From: Lineolata rhizophorae
Lineage: Eukaryota > Ascomycota > Dothideomycetes > Lineolatales > Lineolataceae
Reading direction: 5' to 3'
Assembly (NCBI GenBank): GCA_010093515.1
Contig: MU001682.1
Location: 441,997 to 505,996 of the forward strand
DNA: 64,000 bases
The notes beneath the pieces were generated by a model. The model saw nothing but the letters and a program-made list of their open reading frames with translations. It had not been told where the DNA came from and ran no database searches. Of this stretch, positions 44,961 through 57,548 are shown piece by piece; within the stretch, counting starts at the first letter, position 1; the number at the start of each line of letters is the position of its first letter. The translations under genes and the position numbers were made by a program.

Positions 44961-46967
44961 ATGGATGAGAGCGATGTGCTACTCCCTCACGATCCATCAA
45001 TCACGGACGAGAACAACTGGGAGGAATTTGACCTCGACAAGACCGAAGTGCGTGATGCTGGTGGTCTCGTCAGCCTCCTGAAGGCCTGCAATGACCATCC
45101 GGTGACTGTATCTGGTCGACTTGTGCGCCCGCGACGCGAGCAGGCTGGATTGCGTTCGTAGTTCGGTCCTCCCTTTTCGCCAAGGAGGGGATGTTTTTCT
45201 GACCTATGTTCGAATTAGTCCTACCTTCGGTGCATGCCGCTGGCTCTGTGCCAATTACAGTCCGTGAAGTTAGCCGGTACGCATTCGGCCAATACGATGA
45301 TGGAGAGGTCGGGATTTGGGCAGCCGGCCAAGCAGGCTGGTTTAAAATCAAGCCGTCCAGGGCATACAAGGAGATTTTTCAGCGCATGGTTGAAGCAATC
45401 AGGCTGCTATATTTCGCCGCCGATATCTATCGCGTCCCACACAACAGCCGCCTCCCCGCGAAGGACGTCTTCGCTGCGTATGCGGACGAGAACGTCTCTC
45501 GGTGTGAGACCACTGAGGAGGCCGCCTGCCTATTCTATCAACACCTCGACTTTCTTATTACATCTATGCAAAAGGGAGAAGAAGGGCTAGCCTGGAGTAG
45601 AACGCCATTTTATTTACATATGCGACGGAAGTTCGCTGCTGCTAACGCCGCCAAGTCTGGTGTTGGAGAAAAGCTCGCAAAGTTCGATGACCGTAAGAAC
45701 CGTAATGGCCAACAAAAATTAAACAACCGCGTCGCCATTCGCGACGGAGATGATGACGAAGATTCGCAAGACGAAGATTTTTTCAACCCAAAACCGAAGA
45801 AGGACGATTGGTGGTGGCGCGGGAAGGGGATCTGGTCATTTGTCCAGCGGTGCCAGGCGGAGAAAGAACTTTCTGGGGAAGCAATTACATCATCTGCGAT
45901 CGCACGGCTAATGGTCCGAAAATTTGAGCTCGACAACCAGCACATGGCGTCTACTTACATTCTGGCACACTGGCAGCCTCTAATGTGGCTGATGGAGACG
46001 AAGCGTCGCTCCGAAATCAATTGGGTACAGACCCCTCTATACAGCGAAATATCGTCAACCTCCCTCGCCCCGGCAACTAGACGGAAAATGTCACAAATCA
46101 AGCTCGAACTGCGCAAGGGTGGCTCCTCCGATTCAGACTCCGATTTCGGTCTTACTGGAGAATATACTCCCGAGCCTACCGGGGCAGGCAAAGGTGCCCG
46201 TCGACGACACAATGCGAAGTCTGTACTTCGACCTAGGAGTGGCAAATTCTCTGGGAAAGCAGCCGGGCGTCGCGGAAAATCGATTTCCAGGGATGAATCT
46301 GACGGGCCTTGGGAGTCTAGCCCTGAAGGAGTTGAACTGAACTTGAACTCTCCAACGAAACGAAAGGGCGAGCAGGACGGAAACCCGCGAAAGAGGGCAA
46401 CAGGTAGGGGCGTGGATTTGGAAGGCAATGAGACCGCCAACGCGGGTGCTAGATCACAGGAGGATGCGCTCAACAATCAAATTGACGGTCGGCTGCCCCT
46501 ACGAGGGAAGTCGGCTGCAGATGCTCTGCCAAGTCAATCGTCCTCTTCCTCGTCTCCTACGGAGTCTCCTCACGAATCATGTGCCTTGCCTTTGCCAGAA
46601 CCGAGCTATGAGCCGAATGGTCCCAACAACTCTTGGATGTGTCCATTCGACGATTGCGCGCTTAACGTTCCCGAGCCGGAGAAAGAAGAGAGCAAGCAGT
46701 TGATTCGAGATCACCACGAAATGCATAGGACTAGACAGCGAGAGCAAATAGCTCTTATTCGTGCGGAGCAGCGCCCATATCTTCCTGTTAAGTGAGTGTA
46801 CTCGCTTACGGACTTCAAGAGAACCGTCTTTATTAACCGAAAACTTTTGTCGCAGTAATCTTCTTCGGCGGATTAGGGAAATGGCGGCTACACGACAAGC
46901 CGGTGAGCCCCATAGTTCAAGCTCTGGGCTCCAATCGATCATTGATACTGGCGACCGCCCAGTATGA
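44961..46967 (+). CDS. RFTS-domain protein, candidate Raf2/DIM-7-type heterochromatin factor
   Basis: Three exons (44961-45153, 45219-46791, 46856-46967; introns 65 and 64 bases) give 625 residues. Residues about 20-190 match the replication-foci-targeting (RFTS) domain of DNMT1-type enzymes (VSGRLVRPRREQAGLLLPSV, VSRYAFGQYDDGEVGIWAAG, AYKEIFQRMVEAIRLLYFAA). No methyltransferase motifs follow. The middle is acidic, then Ser/Arg/Lys-rich and probably disordered. The C-terminus has a possible zinc finger (WMCPFDDCALNVPEPEKEES, then DHHEMH). An RFTS plus C-terminal zinc finger at this length resembles fission yeast Raf2 and Neurospora DIM-7, partners of the H3K9 methyltransferase. The start is uncertain because the frame is open to 44703. 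Confidence 0.7.
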
Positions 46968-48009
46968 GAACTTAAGCGGATACATTTTATCATGAGGCTA
47001 CCACACCGAGCTGCATTCTCCCTTCCGAAGGTTCTAGGATGCAACCGCTCTTTGAGCACATGGCAGGAGAAGGGAGTCCCTGTAGCCGTTATTCCCAGAG
47101 TCTCAAAGAGATTGTGTGTGCCAAGTATACGGCTTTAAGTATTTCAGACTTAGAAGGACGGACTCATATCAAGAAATCGGACTCCTTGTTCGCTAGTGAC
47201 TTAGAGCAAGTTACATTCCTTGTACGTCATGGAACCCTTTTCTTTCAATGGCAATGCTAATTCCGCACAGTGCGCTCGAATGCTTCAAGTCTACTTTGGA
47301 CTCAACTTGTGAGGACTTGGAAAGCAAAAGACCTTTTGTTGCTTAAATACTGCCTGCCAGATATTCTGTGCTGCGACCTATCTTGGGGTAATGGGAAGTG
47401 GTAACTGATACGCATATTTTGCCTAAAAAAAGGGGCTCAAAGACTCTTAGGGCATGCTAAAGACCAAGCATCTAGTTGCCTTGGCTCTAACGGATGCGGC
47501 GAATTAACGTATAGACCCTAGCTCAGCTTTAATAGGTAGCACCTATTATCTTCACTTCGTTTGACTCTAACTGAGTATTTGCCTCAACCACCCAGCATGA
47601 TTCATTGTAATGAGAACACGCCTCACCTTACGACTATGATTTCCTTAGGCACTGAATAGCCCGTTCCATTCTAATTGAAATTGCGCCTAGATGTTATTGT
47701 CGCTCTCTTTAAGTCGACTAGACCCTGATTTCTTAGGTATCTCGCAGAATATATTTAAGGATATCTCTCAAGGAAAATAACCAAGCAGATCATGTGGTCC
47801 TTTAATATACCTGATTTGAGGGAGTCCATATCAAATGGAGCCAATTACACCCATAGCCCATTTCCCGCGGAAGCACCAGAGAACCCCAGATTCGAACAGA
47901 AACAGCAGCAGACGCCATCATCGCTAGCACTTGGCCGCGGAATATGCCAAACCTTAGATAAATCTCTTCCCTTTTTTCTTTATGAAATTGCCATCCAGGT
48001 ACAAGAATG
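46968..48009. other. convergent gene-free region
   Basis: About 1.0 kb between the 3' ends of the RFTS gene (plus) and OXR1 (minus). Somewhat AT-rich, many short TAG/CTA words, no coding region supported. Confidence 0.5.
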
Positions 48010-49107
48010 TCATGCGCCAACGTACCAAAGCTCCACGCCAAGAACATCGAACTTGTTCCCTTCTTCGCTCAGCGGCTCGTTACCAAAGGTAGGGCATGTA
48101 CTTGAGACGCCGCGTTCGAGATTATCGTCCAGCCACAACCCATAATGCCCATCCCTACATGCGTGTTAGTTTGTGCCGTTGCTCTTAGCGGTGTGAACAC
48201 TGACCCTCCGCCAATGCTAAAGAACTCCTGTTGGCAGAATATCAAGTAATCGTTTACGCCACTATACGGGAATGCCTTGAATCTTATCATTTCAGGAGTG
48301 GAGGTTCCGCTCTTGGGTGCTCCGTTTGATGGAGGACTAAGCGTGCTTTTGGGCTGCGAGAGCGTAGTTGTACGCTGAGCGTTCGTTGTGTCGGAACTCG
48401 GTGGAGGCGGGAGAGACGACAGGGATGGGATAGAAGGGAGGACGGCTGCGCGCCACAGGAAGCATTCGCCGGTGCCGTAAAAGTGAGCCCCAGGATGGGG
48501 TGCGTCGCTAAGGTATGCGCCAAAGAGCTAGGGGCGAGCCCAAGCGCGTCAGCATTCACAAAGTCCAAAGCTGTAACAAATCGCAGTCGCTCACATTGCC
48601 GTTTCCATCTCTCACGACCAGAACGTAGCCGCCTCGCTTTCCCCGATAGTGCTCGGCTTTCTCGTATAGCGTGGCGAGACTGACACCGTTCTGTTCCAAG
48701 CTGTACGCCAGCGACCAGTTGTCCACGAGCTGTAGGCGTGCTGGCATGAGCAACCTGATCTCTTCGGCCAGCGCCTTACTTAACAGCCGCGCGGACTGTG
48801 GTGTATTTGTGCGCCACCCATCGAGAGTGAGCGGCGTTAGAGGGGGTGGCTGGAATGGCGAGGGGTGCCGGCGTGGCGGGGTGTAAACGCCGTCTATGCT
48901 CGTGTTGGCCATGCTTGCGTCGAGTGAATGCGTCGAGGACTCGACGGACCCCTTGCGACTTTCAGTCTCAGCGGAAAGACGGCGGAGGAGGCCCGAAACG
49001 GCTGAGGATATGGGTGACGGAAAGTAGGATGCGGCAGAAGCGGTGGAGGAACGGGAGTGGTGTGAGGCAGCAGCGTCCCGACCAGGCGCTTCTGGCACAA
49101 ACGACAT
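48010..49107 (-). CDS. OXR1: oxidation resistance protein 1, TLDc domain
   Basis: Three exons (48595-49107, 48205-48527, 48010-48154) encode 326 residues; introns 67 and 50 bases, the second with a GTCAGT donor. The N-terminal 90 residues are Ser/Pro-rich and disordered. The TLDc domain runs from about residue 105 to the end, with FGAYLSDAPHPGAHFYGTGE, FLWR, FKAFPYSGVNDYLIFCQ, GGGDGHYGLWLDDNLERG and CPTFGNEPLSEEG, finishing VLGVELWYVGA. A Pro/Ser/Thr insert sits inside the domain (about 205-245). TLDc proteins protect against oxidative damage and in yeast regulate V-ATPase assembly; location may be mitochondrial or vacuolar. Confidence 0.92.
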
Positions 49108-49557
49108 TGGGGGCTTGCGCCGAGAGGAAGACAAGAAGAAGGGGCAAATAGATAGAAAAGAGGCAGGTGGCGTGCTGCAGCGTATATGCAGCGGAAAAAT
49201 GATCGTGCGATGGTCTGGACGGATGCTCGCTGTGGACGGTTTCTGGAGCTGTGACGTTGGTGGCCCGGGTCCTTGCGGCTGAAGGCTAGTGGGAAGGCGC
49301 GCCGTTTGTGGACGGGGGAGCAAGCCCGCCAGCCCTTTAGTAGGCCCTACGGAAAGCGAATGCACTGGGCGGTTATGTGTCAGTCCGACTAATCCACCGA
49401 AATCCTTCACTAAGCCCCAAGGTCTCAGCTGCACCAAAAGTTGACGAGTATGTAACGTTGCGGAGGACACCGCTACGCGCAGATTTTCTGCCGCTAAAAA
49501 CTGGCATGGGGCCATTCAGGCACAGTGCATCCTGTGTTTTCTTTTTGCAGCCACTCG
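49108..49557. other. intergenic, 450 bases
   Basis: OXR1 promoter side and TRM10 3' side (both minus). A frame open from 49515 into OXR1 is upstream sequence, not protein-like. Confidence 0.45.
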
Positions 49558-50817
49558 CTATGCGTCGCTGGCCAGTTCCGCGCACTTCCCAGCATCCTCA
49601 GATTCCCCGTCGGCCGCTTTCAAGTCCTCGCCTCCCGCTACGAACTCATCATTCAAGCCATCGTCAGCATCATAGCTATTGTTTTTCAGCACCCCTCCTT
49701 TCCTCCTGGGGATAACTTCCATAAACGCTTGTCCCCAATCACCCAAGTCAAGCCATTTGAGCATGATTTCGGAGACGTGGTTGATAGCTAGCACTGATCG
49801 ACTGTTCATCTCGAGAAATTCCCCAATAGGTAGTTTAGCAGTCTTGACGCCTTTCTCCATGGCTCGACGGTAGCAAAGCCCCTTATGTCGGTTTTTGTCC
49901 ACCAGGCCCCCAATGATGTATGTGCTGTAGGGCTTCAACTCCTCCAGAACAGCGTCGCTATCGCTGGTGAGGTACACAACCTCCCCGTCGCCCAAATCGT
50001 TACTTTCCTCGTGCTGCGTCTGGGATTTTCTGAGAGCGCCCAGAAGAGTCCCACCATTTGGCTTTTGCCGCATCCACCCGTCAGTTTTCTTAGTGACCGC
50101 CTCGAAATCTTCAGCGTAGAACCCAATGCCTTTCCACGACTGATGTTGTTTGGCCAGAACTGTGTCGAATCTCTCCTTCAACTTGCCCCCGAACGAACTA
50201 ATAGCCAAATGTGCTTTAAACCGAGCATGCCGATTATCTGAGTAGCTTCGTGTCAGTTGTAAGGCTAGGGATTTCATTTCCTTGTCGCCCATGAGATCGT
50301 CGAAGCTGCAGTCGAACAAAAACGTGATCGGCACCTGAACATTCTGAGGAGGGTTCGGTTGGTGTTTTGCTGCTTGAGTTTCCCCTACTTCGTTCGTGTA
50401 GGCATCTTCCTCATTAGCCCTCTCCGCCTTTTCGGCCCTCTTGCGTTCCCTTCGTTCCTTCGTCTTTCGTCTGCGAAGTGCTTTTCGATCTTCTCTTCCA
50501 GCCTCCCACCTCTCTTGCCGCAAAAGCTTCTTCCGTCGACTCTTGGACATTGCCGGCCGCTGCTCCGTTGAAGGAGTATCATCACTCGCACACCCACCTA
50601 GCTGCTGTTGCTGCTGCTCCTCAGGACCCGTGGAATTCAATTCAATCGGGAGGGATGTCTTCTTCAGCTCTCGGACAGGGTTGCTCCCGTCCGTCCCAAC
50701 TGAGAAATCAAGAGTCCCGCTCTCGCCGTTGCTGTTGGCCATCTCTTGGTCGCGCTTCGTTGAAACGAGTGTATGATCAAGCTTCTGAATTTTCGACGGT
50801 CGCTCTTCCTCGTCCAT
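49558..50817 (-). CDS. TRM10: tRNA (guanine9-N1)-methyltransferase Trm10
   Basis: Trm10 is a SPOUT enzyme that methylates N1 of G9 in tRNAs with SAM. Single exon, 419 residues. A Gln/Glu/Ser-rich head is followed by a very basic helix (SKSRRKKLLRQERWEAGRED then RKRAEKAERANEE). The SPOUT core has ITFLFDCSFDDLMGDKEMKS, LALQLTRSYSDNRHARF, YLTSDSDAVLEEL, STYIIGGLVDKNRHKGLCY and AINHVSEIMLKWLDLGDWG. The Asp of the GGLVDKN segment is the family's proposed catalytic residue. An ATG at 50895 is possible but adds only a weak 26-residue head. An acidic tail follows the core. It diverges from the NEP1 gene. Confidence 0.93.
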   Translation of the reverse strand: MDEEERPSKIQKLDHTLVSTKRDQEMANSNGESGTLDFSVGTDGSNPVRELKKTSLPIELNSTGPEEQQQQQLGGCASDDTPSTEQRPAMSKSRRKKLLRQERWEAGREDRKALRRRKTKERRERKRAEKAERANEEDAYTNEVGETQAAKHQPNPPQNVQVPITFLFDCSFDDLMGDKEMKSLALQLTRSYSDNRHARFKAHLAISSFGGKLKERFDTVLAKQHQSWKGIGFYAEDFEAVTKKTDGWMRQKPNGGTLLGALRKSQTQHEESNDLGDGEVVYLTSDSDAVLEELKPYSTYIIGGLVDKNRHKGLCYRRAMEKGVKTAKLPIGEFLEMNSRSVLAINHVSEIMLKWLDLGDWGQAFMEVIPRRKGGVLKNNSYDADDGLNDEFVAGGEDLKAADGESEDAGKCAELASDA

Positions 50818-51476
50818 GACAGGCCGCCGTTGCCGACTGGAATGAGATAGCAATTCTTTGCAGGATTTCCGATAGTTGGAGGGCGAGGATCCCACACACT
50901 AAGGCACGATGTCTGATTTGCTGTGCCTGTGCTCCCGTGCTATAACTGCCAGTCAGTGGACAAGAAAATCAAGAGCAGTGCAAGCCAGACGAACATTTCC
51001 ACACCTTTCAAGTAAGATCAGGCGGAATACAGACGCGTTCAACAGCGGGTTGGGAAAGTGGTCATATTTATCACTAGTACACAGTACACAGCAGGTCCAA
51101 TAGTTCATGAGCAAGCGGCCGGGATACTTCGGCCCGAAGACTTGAGGCGGACTTGACGCACGTAACGGAACCTGCCATAAGCCTACTACCGAGCACATTG
51201 CAGGGAGCCTAGCCGGATCAGTGTTTTCCCGCGCCCGGTTCCTTCTCCATGCCCGGCTCATTCTTACACTAAGCTTGTTGAACAATCCAACTCCCCTAGT
51301 TAGGTACGCTGCAAAAATTTGTACTTCCCCCACCTGCTCTCCATATCCAACACCCCCGCGTCCATAACGACTCTTCTAGCTCAGGCCATAACACTCAGAG
51401 CTTCCAACCCCGCCTGATTTTAATGTCTTGCCCTTAGTAAACCTGTCGCAGGTTCAGGTCTCTTGCGACGAGCAGG
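50818..51476. promoter_or_regulatory. divergent promoter region of TRM10 and NEP1
   Basis: 659 bases separate the start codons of these two RNA methyltransferase genes. No reading frame in it looks coding. Confidence 0.55.
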
Positions 51477-52427
51477 ATGGATTCATACGGAAGCCAGACA
51501 CCGTCAATGAAACTTTCTGAGGATGGCAGCCTTCGCCACTCCCTATCCTCTGGTCGGGAAGCGAAGCGAATTAGTGAGTCAGAGTTGTTCCTAAACACAG
51601 CCTTGGCGGGCGCGGCCCCCCTAACATGTCCAGGAACTCAGTCGCTGCCCCCTCCTGAGCTTCCGCAACTTGTTGCTGAGCAGCATGCTCCAATACCGTC
51701 CAGTGATAAGGACACGCAGCGTCTAATCGTAGTCCTGTCAAATGCGAGCCTGGAGACATATAAAGCTAGCACCGGTTCCGGACGTGGCGGAGCACCAAAA
51801 GAGGAAAAGTACTCCCTCCTCAATAGCGACGAGCACATCGGGGTTATGCGAAAAATGAATCGCGATATTAGTGACGCACGACCCGACATCACTCACCAGG
51901 TATGTTCGTTAGAACCCAGTTGTCTTTGATCCTGCTAACTTTAGTATTAGTGTCTACTCACCCTGCTGGATTCGCCGGTGAACAAAGCCGGAAAGCTGCA
52001 GATATTCGTCCATACCGCAAAGGGCGTACTGATAGAAGTCAACCCAACAGTGCGCATACCGCGAACTTTCAAGCGGTTCGCCGGGCTGATGGTTCAACTC
52101 CTCCATCGGCTCTCAATCAGGTCCACAACATCACAGGAGAAGCTTCTCAAAGTGATCAAGAACCCGATCAGCGAACATCTTCCTCCGAACTGTCGAAAGG
52201 TAACCTTGAGCTACAATGCACCGGTTGTCCGAGCGCAAGACTATATCCGGAATCTCAGGGCCGGCGAGAGTATCTGTGTCTTCGTTGGCGCAATGGCAAA
52301 GGGCAACGACGACTTCGCAGACGAGTTCAAGGACGATTCTATCAGCATCAGTAATTACAGCCTCAGCGCCAGCGTTGCATGCAGCAAGTTCTGCCACGCA
52401 GCCGAGGACGTTTGGGACATCATCTAG
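51477..52427 (+). CDS. NEP1: 18S rRNA pseudouridine N1-methyltransferase Nep1/Emg1
   Basis: Nep1 methylates a pseudouridine of 18S rRNA and helps small-subunit biogenesis in the nucleolus. Two exons (51477-51899 and 51951-52427) split by a 51-base intron, phase 0, encode 299 residues. A disordered, Ser/Pro-rich head of about 80 residues is followed by the SPOUT core: [54 protein letters not shown] across the junction, [31 protein letters not shown] and [12 protein letters not shown], ending [18 protein letters not shown]. Every stretch is typical of the family. Confidence 0.95.
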
Positions 52428-52777
52428 CCCGCTAGACCCGTACCGAAAGCGAAACCTCGCGGGCCGTGCGCTCTGATGACACCCGCTTTATCGACGGAAC
52501 GGAGGGCAGTACTGCGGCTCAGATTGCGATACCAACATCGCAGCATCCGCTGTGCTTGTTGTCCCCCCTGCGTAGGACTCTGTGGATCAGGCTTTGTTTT
52601 TGCAACGAAAACAGGGGAAGTTCAACAGACTCGAGCTACAATGTAATGCCATGCACGCTTTTTTGGTGCCGGGGCACTTCAACTTGCTTCGGATTCATCT
52701 CTTTCTACCTCAAGCAACTACCGCTCTTGTCGACTCATGCCGGAGGAGACAGTGGCGTGCCTTGCAAAGGAAATAGC

Positions 52778-52794
52778 AAAAAAAAAAAAAAAAA
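52778..52794. repeat. poly-A tract, 17 bases
   Basis: Uninterrupted A run, about 350 bases after the NEP1 stop. It could be a simple homopolymer or the tail of an old retroposed sequence; no associated element is visible. Confidence 0.9.
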
Positions 52795-53102
52795 CTTCGG
52801 TGGTGGGAGCAACAGTGTGCGGTTCCGAATGCATTTTTCTCCCCAAAGTCTCACTCCACAATAGGTACGGAGCAAGTATTTAACTAATGAAAGCCACACA
52901 TGCATTTGAGCGCCGCCGTCGCCGAAGATCAACTAGGTACTTTCCTTTGCCCCACAAATGTGGGTGAAGGCCGTGACCCCGTAGGTAGGCATCGTGACTG
53001 CGCCGAGGACCGCTGCGGACTCTGGGCGTCGTGGTGGAGCCGGGCAACGCGGATGCCCGAGCGACCGACGCCGTTGCTCGGTGCCTGGCGGCCGTGACAA
53101 CC

Positions 53103-53114
53103 GGGGGGGGGGGG
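53103..53114. repeat. poly-G tract, 12 bases
   Basis: Uninterrupted G homopolymer in the upstream region of the protease gene. Confidence 0.9.
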
Positions 53115-53376
53115 CACGCGCTAGCTGCCCAGCTGCCGTCCGCCCAGAAGCTGTGCGCCCGTGCGCGGCAGCTTGACGCACTCCTGCCTGCCAGTGCCGT
53201 GCCTGTACCCTCCTCCGGCCCGCCCGCCACACCCGCCCGTCTGCCATCTCACCATTCACGTCCCCGACCTCCTCGACTTTCATTTCCATCCTTTCGGCTT
53301 CCCAGTTCCATCAGCCAGCCCTTCGCATCTTGGACCTTGTTCTTTGTACCGTTTCCCTCCTTTCGCAGCCTCTACT

Positions 53377-54748
<1,372 letters not shown>

Positions 54749-55210
54749 AGGCCTGCAAATTTGTAGCAAGGTCTCCGGTACGGGAAAGGAACCGTGTATT
54801 TTAGGGCCCAGGGTGGAACTGTAGGCTTTTGTTGGAACTATGGGCTTCAAGGTTAAAGATTGCTTCGGGTCTGTTCTGAGCTGGAACTGTTTTGCATGGT
54901 TTGGCACGAGTCACCTGACATGCCGAGGAGGACTTCCGGGTCTACCGTACGGTTGTGGGTGCACTTCGGCCCATCCGTTTACCTGCCTTAGCTAGTCTCT
55001 TTCGTTATTCCCCACACAGCAGCCATCAATACACAGGTGCTGTTCTTGCTTATGCATGTGAGAGTGCAGGGTCTCCAGCTCTAACCCTCTGTGTATTTGT
55101 TAGATTATATTACTAGCTTTGTTGCTGTGCTACTGAAATGACTGGTACCGATAATGACTCGTAGTACCTTGCCGAAACTTTTGTGAGGTTCGATACCAAA
55201 GGCTTGCAAG
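54749..55210. other. intergenic, 462 bases
   Basis: PEP4 3' flank and PHA2 promoter (both plus). No gene recognised. Confidence 0.45.
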
Positions 55211-56306
55211 ATGTATATGGTGGCCTTCCTTGGGCCGAATGCGTCTTACACCCATCAGGTACGCTCGGTACTTTGGTGTAGGAGAGAGAGCTCCCCACGA
55301 ACCTATCTCTGAATGTGCAAAAACAAATTAATGACGTCTCTAGGCTGCACGGGATAGGTTCAACCAGGACACCTGTGTCCTGAGCCCCCAAGTGACGATC
55401 GAGGATGTCTTCCAGCAAGTTCAAAGCCGCGTTGCCAAGTTCGGGGTAGTCCCTTTCGAAAACTCCACCAATGGTTCCGTCGTATTCACACTCGACCTCT
55501 TCGCTGATATCAAAAGCCGACATCCGGATATCGTTGTTTGTGGTGAAGCGTACGTCGACGTCCACCACTGCCTCCTCGGCCGCGGAGCTGCGCGTTTAAC
55601 AGACACCTCGCTCTCTTCTAAAACGGACTCGCCTACATCGTCAGGGCAAGCTACGCCTACGTCTAAGGTTCCGTACCCGAAAACGCCAGCTGTCAAGCCC
55701 GTCGTGCCCGTAAAGCACGTCAAGAAGCTGTACTCACACCCCCAGGCCTGGGGTCAGTGCAGGGACTTCCTCTCGACTTACCTCAAAGGTGTTGAACGGC
55801 AGGACGTCTCCTCGACATCACGCGCCGCTGAGCTCGTGGCCGAAGATCAGTCCGGAAGCAGTGCCGCAATTTCGAGCGCTATCGCCGCAGAAGTTCACGG
55901 CCTAGATGTGCTGGCGAGAAACATTGAGGATTCGGCGGACAACAAAACCAGATTCTTCATTTTGAAAAGGACGGATTGCCTAGAGCATCAGCCGATGCAC
56001 AGGGGAGCCAAAGTTGTTGACGATGACCAGAACTCGTTCAAGTCACTTGTATCCTTTACGGTGAATCACGAGGATCCGGGCTCTCTAGCGGATTCGTTGG
56101 CAGTTTTCAAATCATACAAGTTGAATCTAACGAGCATCAACACGCGCCCTAGCGGGCTGGTGCCGTGGAATTATATCTTCTTCATCGAATTTAAAGGCAG
56201 AAGAGAGAATGACGGGGCAACTGGTGCTGTCAATGCGGCGCTTCGGGATCTGAACAATGTTGCTAAGTGTTGGAGATGGCTAGGGAGTTGGGAGAGCGAA
56301 CTGTAA
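55211..56306 (+). CDS. PHA2: prephenate dehydratase
   Basis: Converts prephenate to phenylpyruvate, the committed step to phenylalanine. The small first exon (55211-55258) encodes MYMVAFLGPNASYTHQ; an 85-base intron separates it from exon 2 (55344-56306). Together 336 residues. The catalytic domain shows FLGPNASYTHQAARDRF across the junction, KFGVVPFENSTNGSV and DNKTRFFILKR, with the Thr-Arg-Phe motif of the active site. A C-terminal ACT domain (VSFTVNHEDPGSLADSLAVF ... NLTSINTRPSGLVPWNYIFF) would bind phenylalanine for feedback control. A Ser/Thr/Pro-rich insert (about 130-165) separates two parts of the catalytic domain. Confidence 0.94.
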
Positions 56307-57548
56307 ATTTCTCACAGGAAGCATGTCCGAAAGACTTATGAACATCTTATTTACTCTTATAATAATAAAGTGTTTACAGAAATGTCATCAAAATCCGAGA
56401 CAGGAACTATACTTCTTGATTAACTTGAACTTCTGTGCCTCCAAGGAGTCACCGAGCGTATCGATAGCGGCTTGTAATGCTTTGGTGGCGCAGTTAGAAT
56501 CCTGTCTTAGCATTGCCTGCGCCACCCGAATGATGCGCGATGTCAAAACGATGCCCTCAGGCGTTTTTCTGATTACTTAGAGGCTTGCAAACGTATTCAA
56601 CCATGCATGATTAAATCGCTGTGGGCAAATCAAAGCAAAGATACTAGTATTATATTGAGAAGAGTGCAGAGCACGTCAACTCCTTTCCCGTCTTCCCTTA
56701 AGTCTCTTTAAGAACTTTAGCACCGCCCAGTCGAAGACATATTTCTACTCAAATCCATTGCGGTAGAACGGGCTACGGAGCAAGTGGCACAGACGTTTAT
56801 AGTTGGGTGTCTCCTCGGAGCGAAGGGAAAGGACATGCCTAAATTACGCCTAAAACCCTCTAAGAAGGCCTCCGCCGAGCTCCTTAGTCGATATACTCTC
56901 TCTTCTCTAAGATAAGCTGGTCGTCCTACCCCTAGACATTGACTTTTAGCCCTTGCTAGGGGAGGGAACCACGAATAAAGTATTTAAGGATATATCCCAA
57001 TCATTCCAAGTTGTCGCGAGGAGACGCGCGTCAGCTCCACAAGGTTAGCAAATCGTAACTGGTTTTGAGGCCCGACGGGGCCAGAGACTCGACGGAGACT
57101 TGTGAAGACAGGAGGCTATCCTTGGCCCTGGCATCATGACGGAAGTGTCACCGGCACGAAATAGCATTATAGCCGTTGGAGTCGGAATTTCAGGCCAATG
57201 TTATCCCGCCATTCCGAGTCGCCAATTTTTCGGGTGCAAAACAAAATCAGTCGACTTGATTCGTTCCGACTCTCTCTATATTCCGCTATTTTTGCTAGAT
57301 CTTTAACTTGACGCGCGCGCCGAAGCACGACATGTTTTTAGGTGCAGGCTTGCACGGCCACAGCTCAGGGTTACTTTACTGATGGGTTGGCGAGTGGGTA
57401 GGGGGGAGGTGGTGCGTGCACCAAAAGAGAACGAATTCTTCGGAGCTCTCTTGTCGCAGCTCTGGCATTATCACCCGCAAGACGATATCCCGTCACAGAG
57501 CTCATCGAGCCTGGCGGTCTACTCCTGTGATATTGGTTTGTCCAGAGC
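56307..57548. other. gene-free interval, 1,242 bases
   Basis: Between PHA2 and the next plus-strand gene. AT-richer from 56300 to about 57000. A short frame at 56323-56580 has no family feature. No terminal repeats, tRNA or other structure recognised. Confidence 0.5.

Larger units (their letters stand above)
52428..53376. other. intergenic, 949 bases, with A and G homopolymers
   Basis: Between NEP1 and the protease gene (both plus). It includes a run of 17 A (52778-52794), a run of 12 G (53103-53114) and a pyrimidine-rich leader before the start codon at 53377, as is common in highly expressed fungal genes. Several frames are open because of GC-rich composition; none is supported. Confidence 0.55.

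Noticed and set aside
47792-48145. 117-codon plus-strand frame
   Set aside because: It overlaps the last OXR1 exon in antisense and has no independent support.
52778-52794. Poly-A run as the tail of a retroposed element
   Set aside because: No element body or flanking duplication was visible; treated as a homopolymer.
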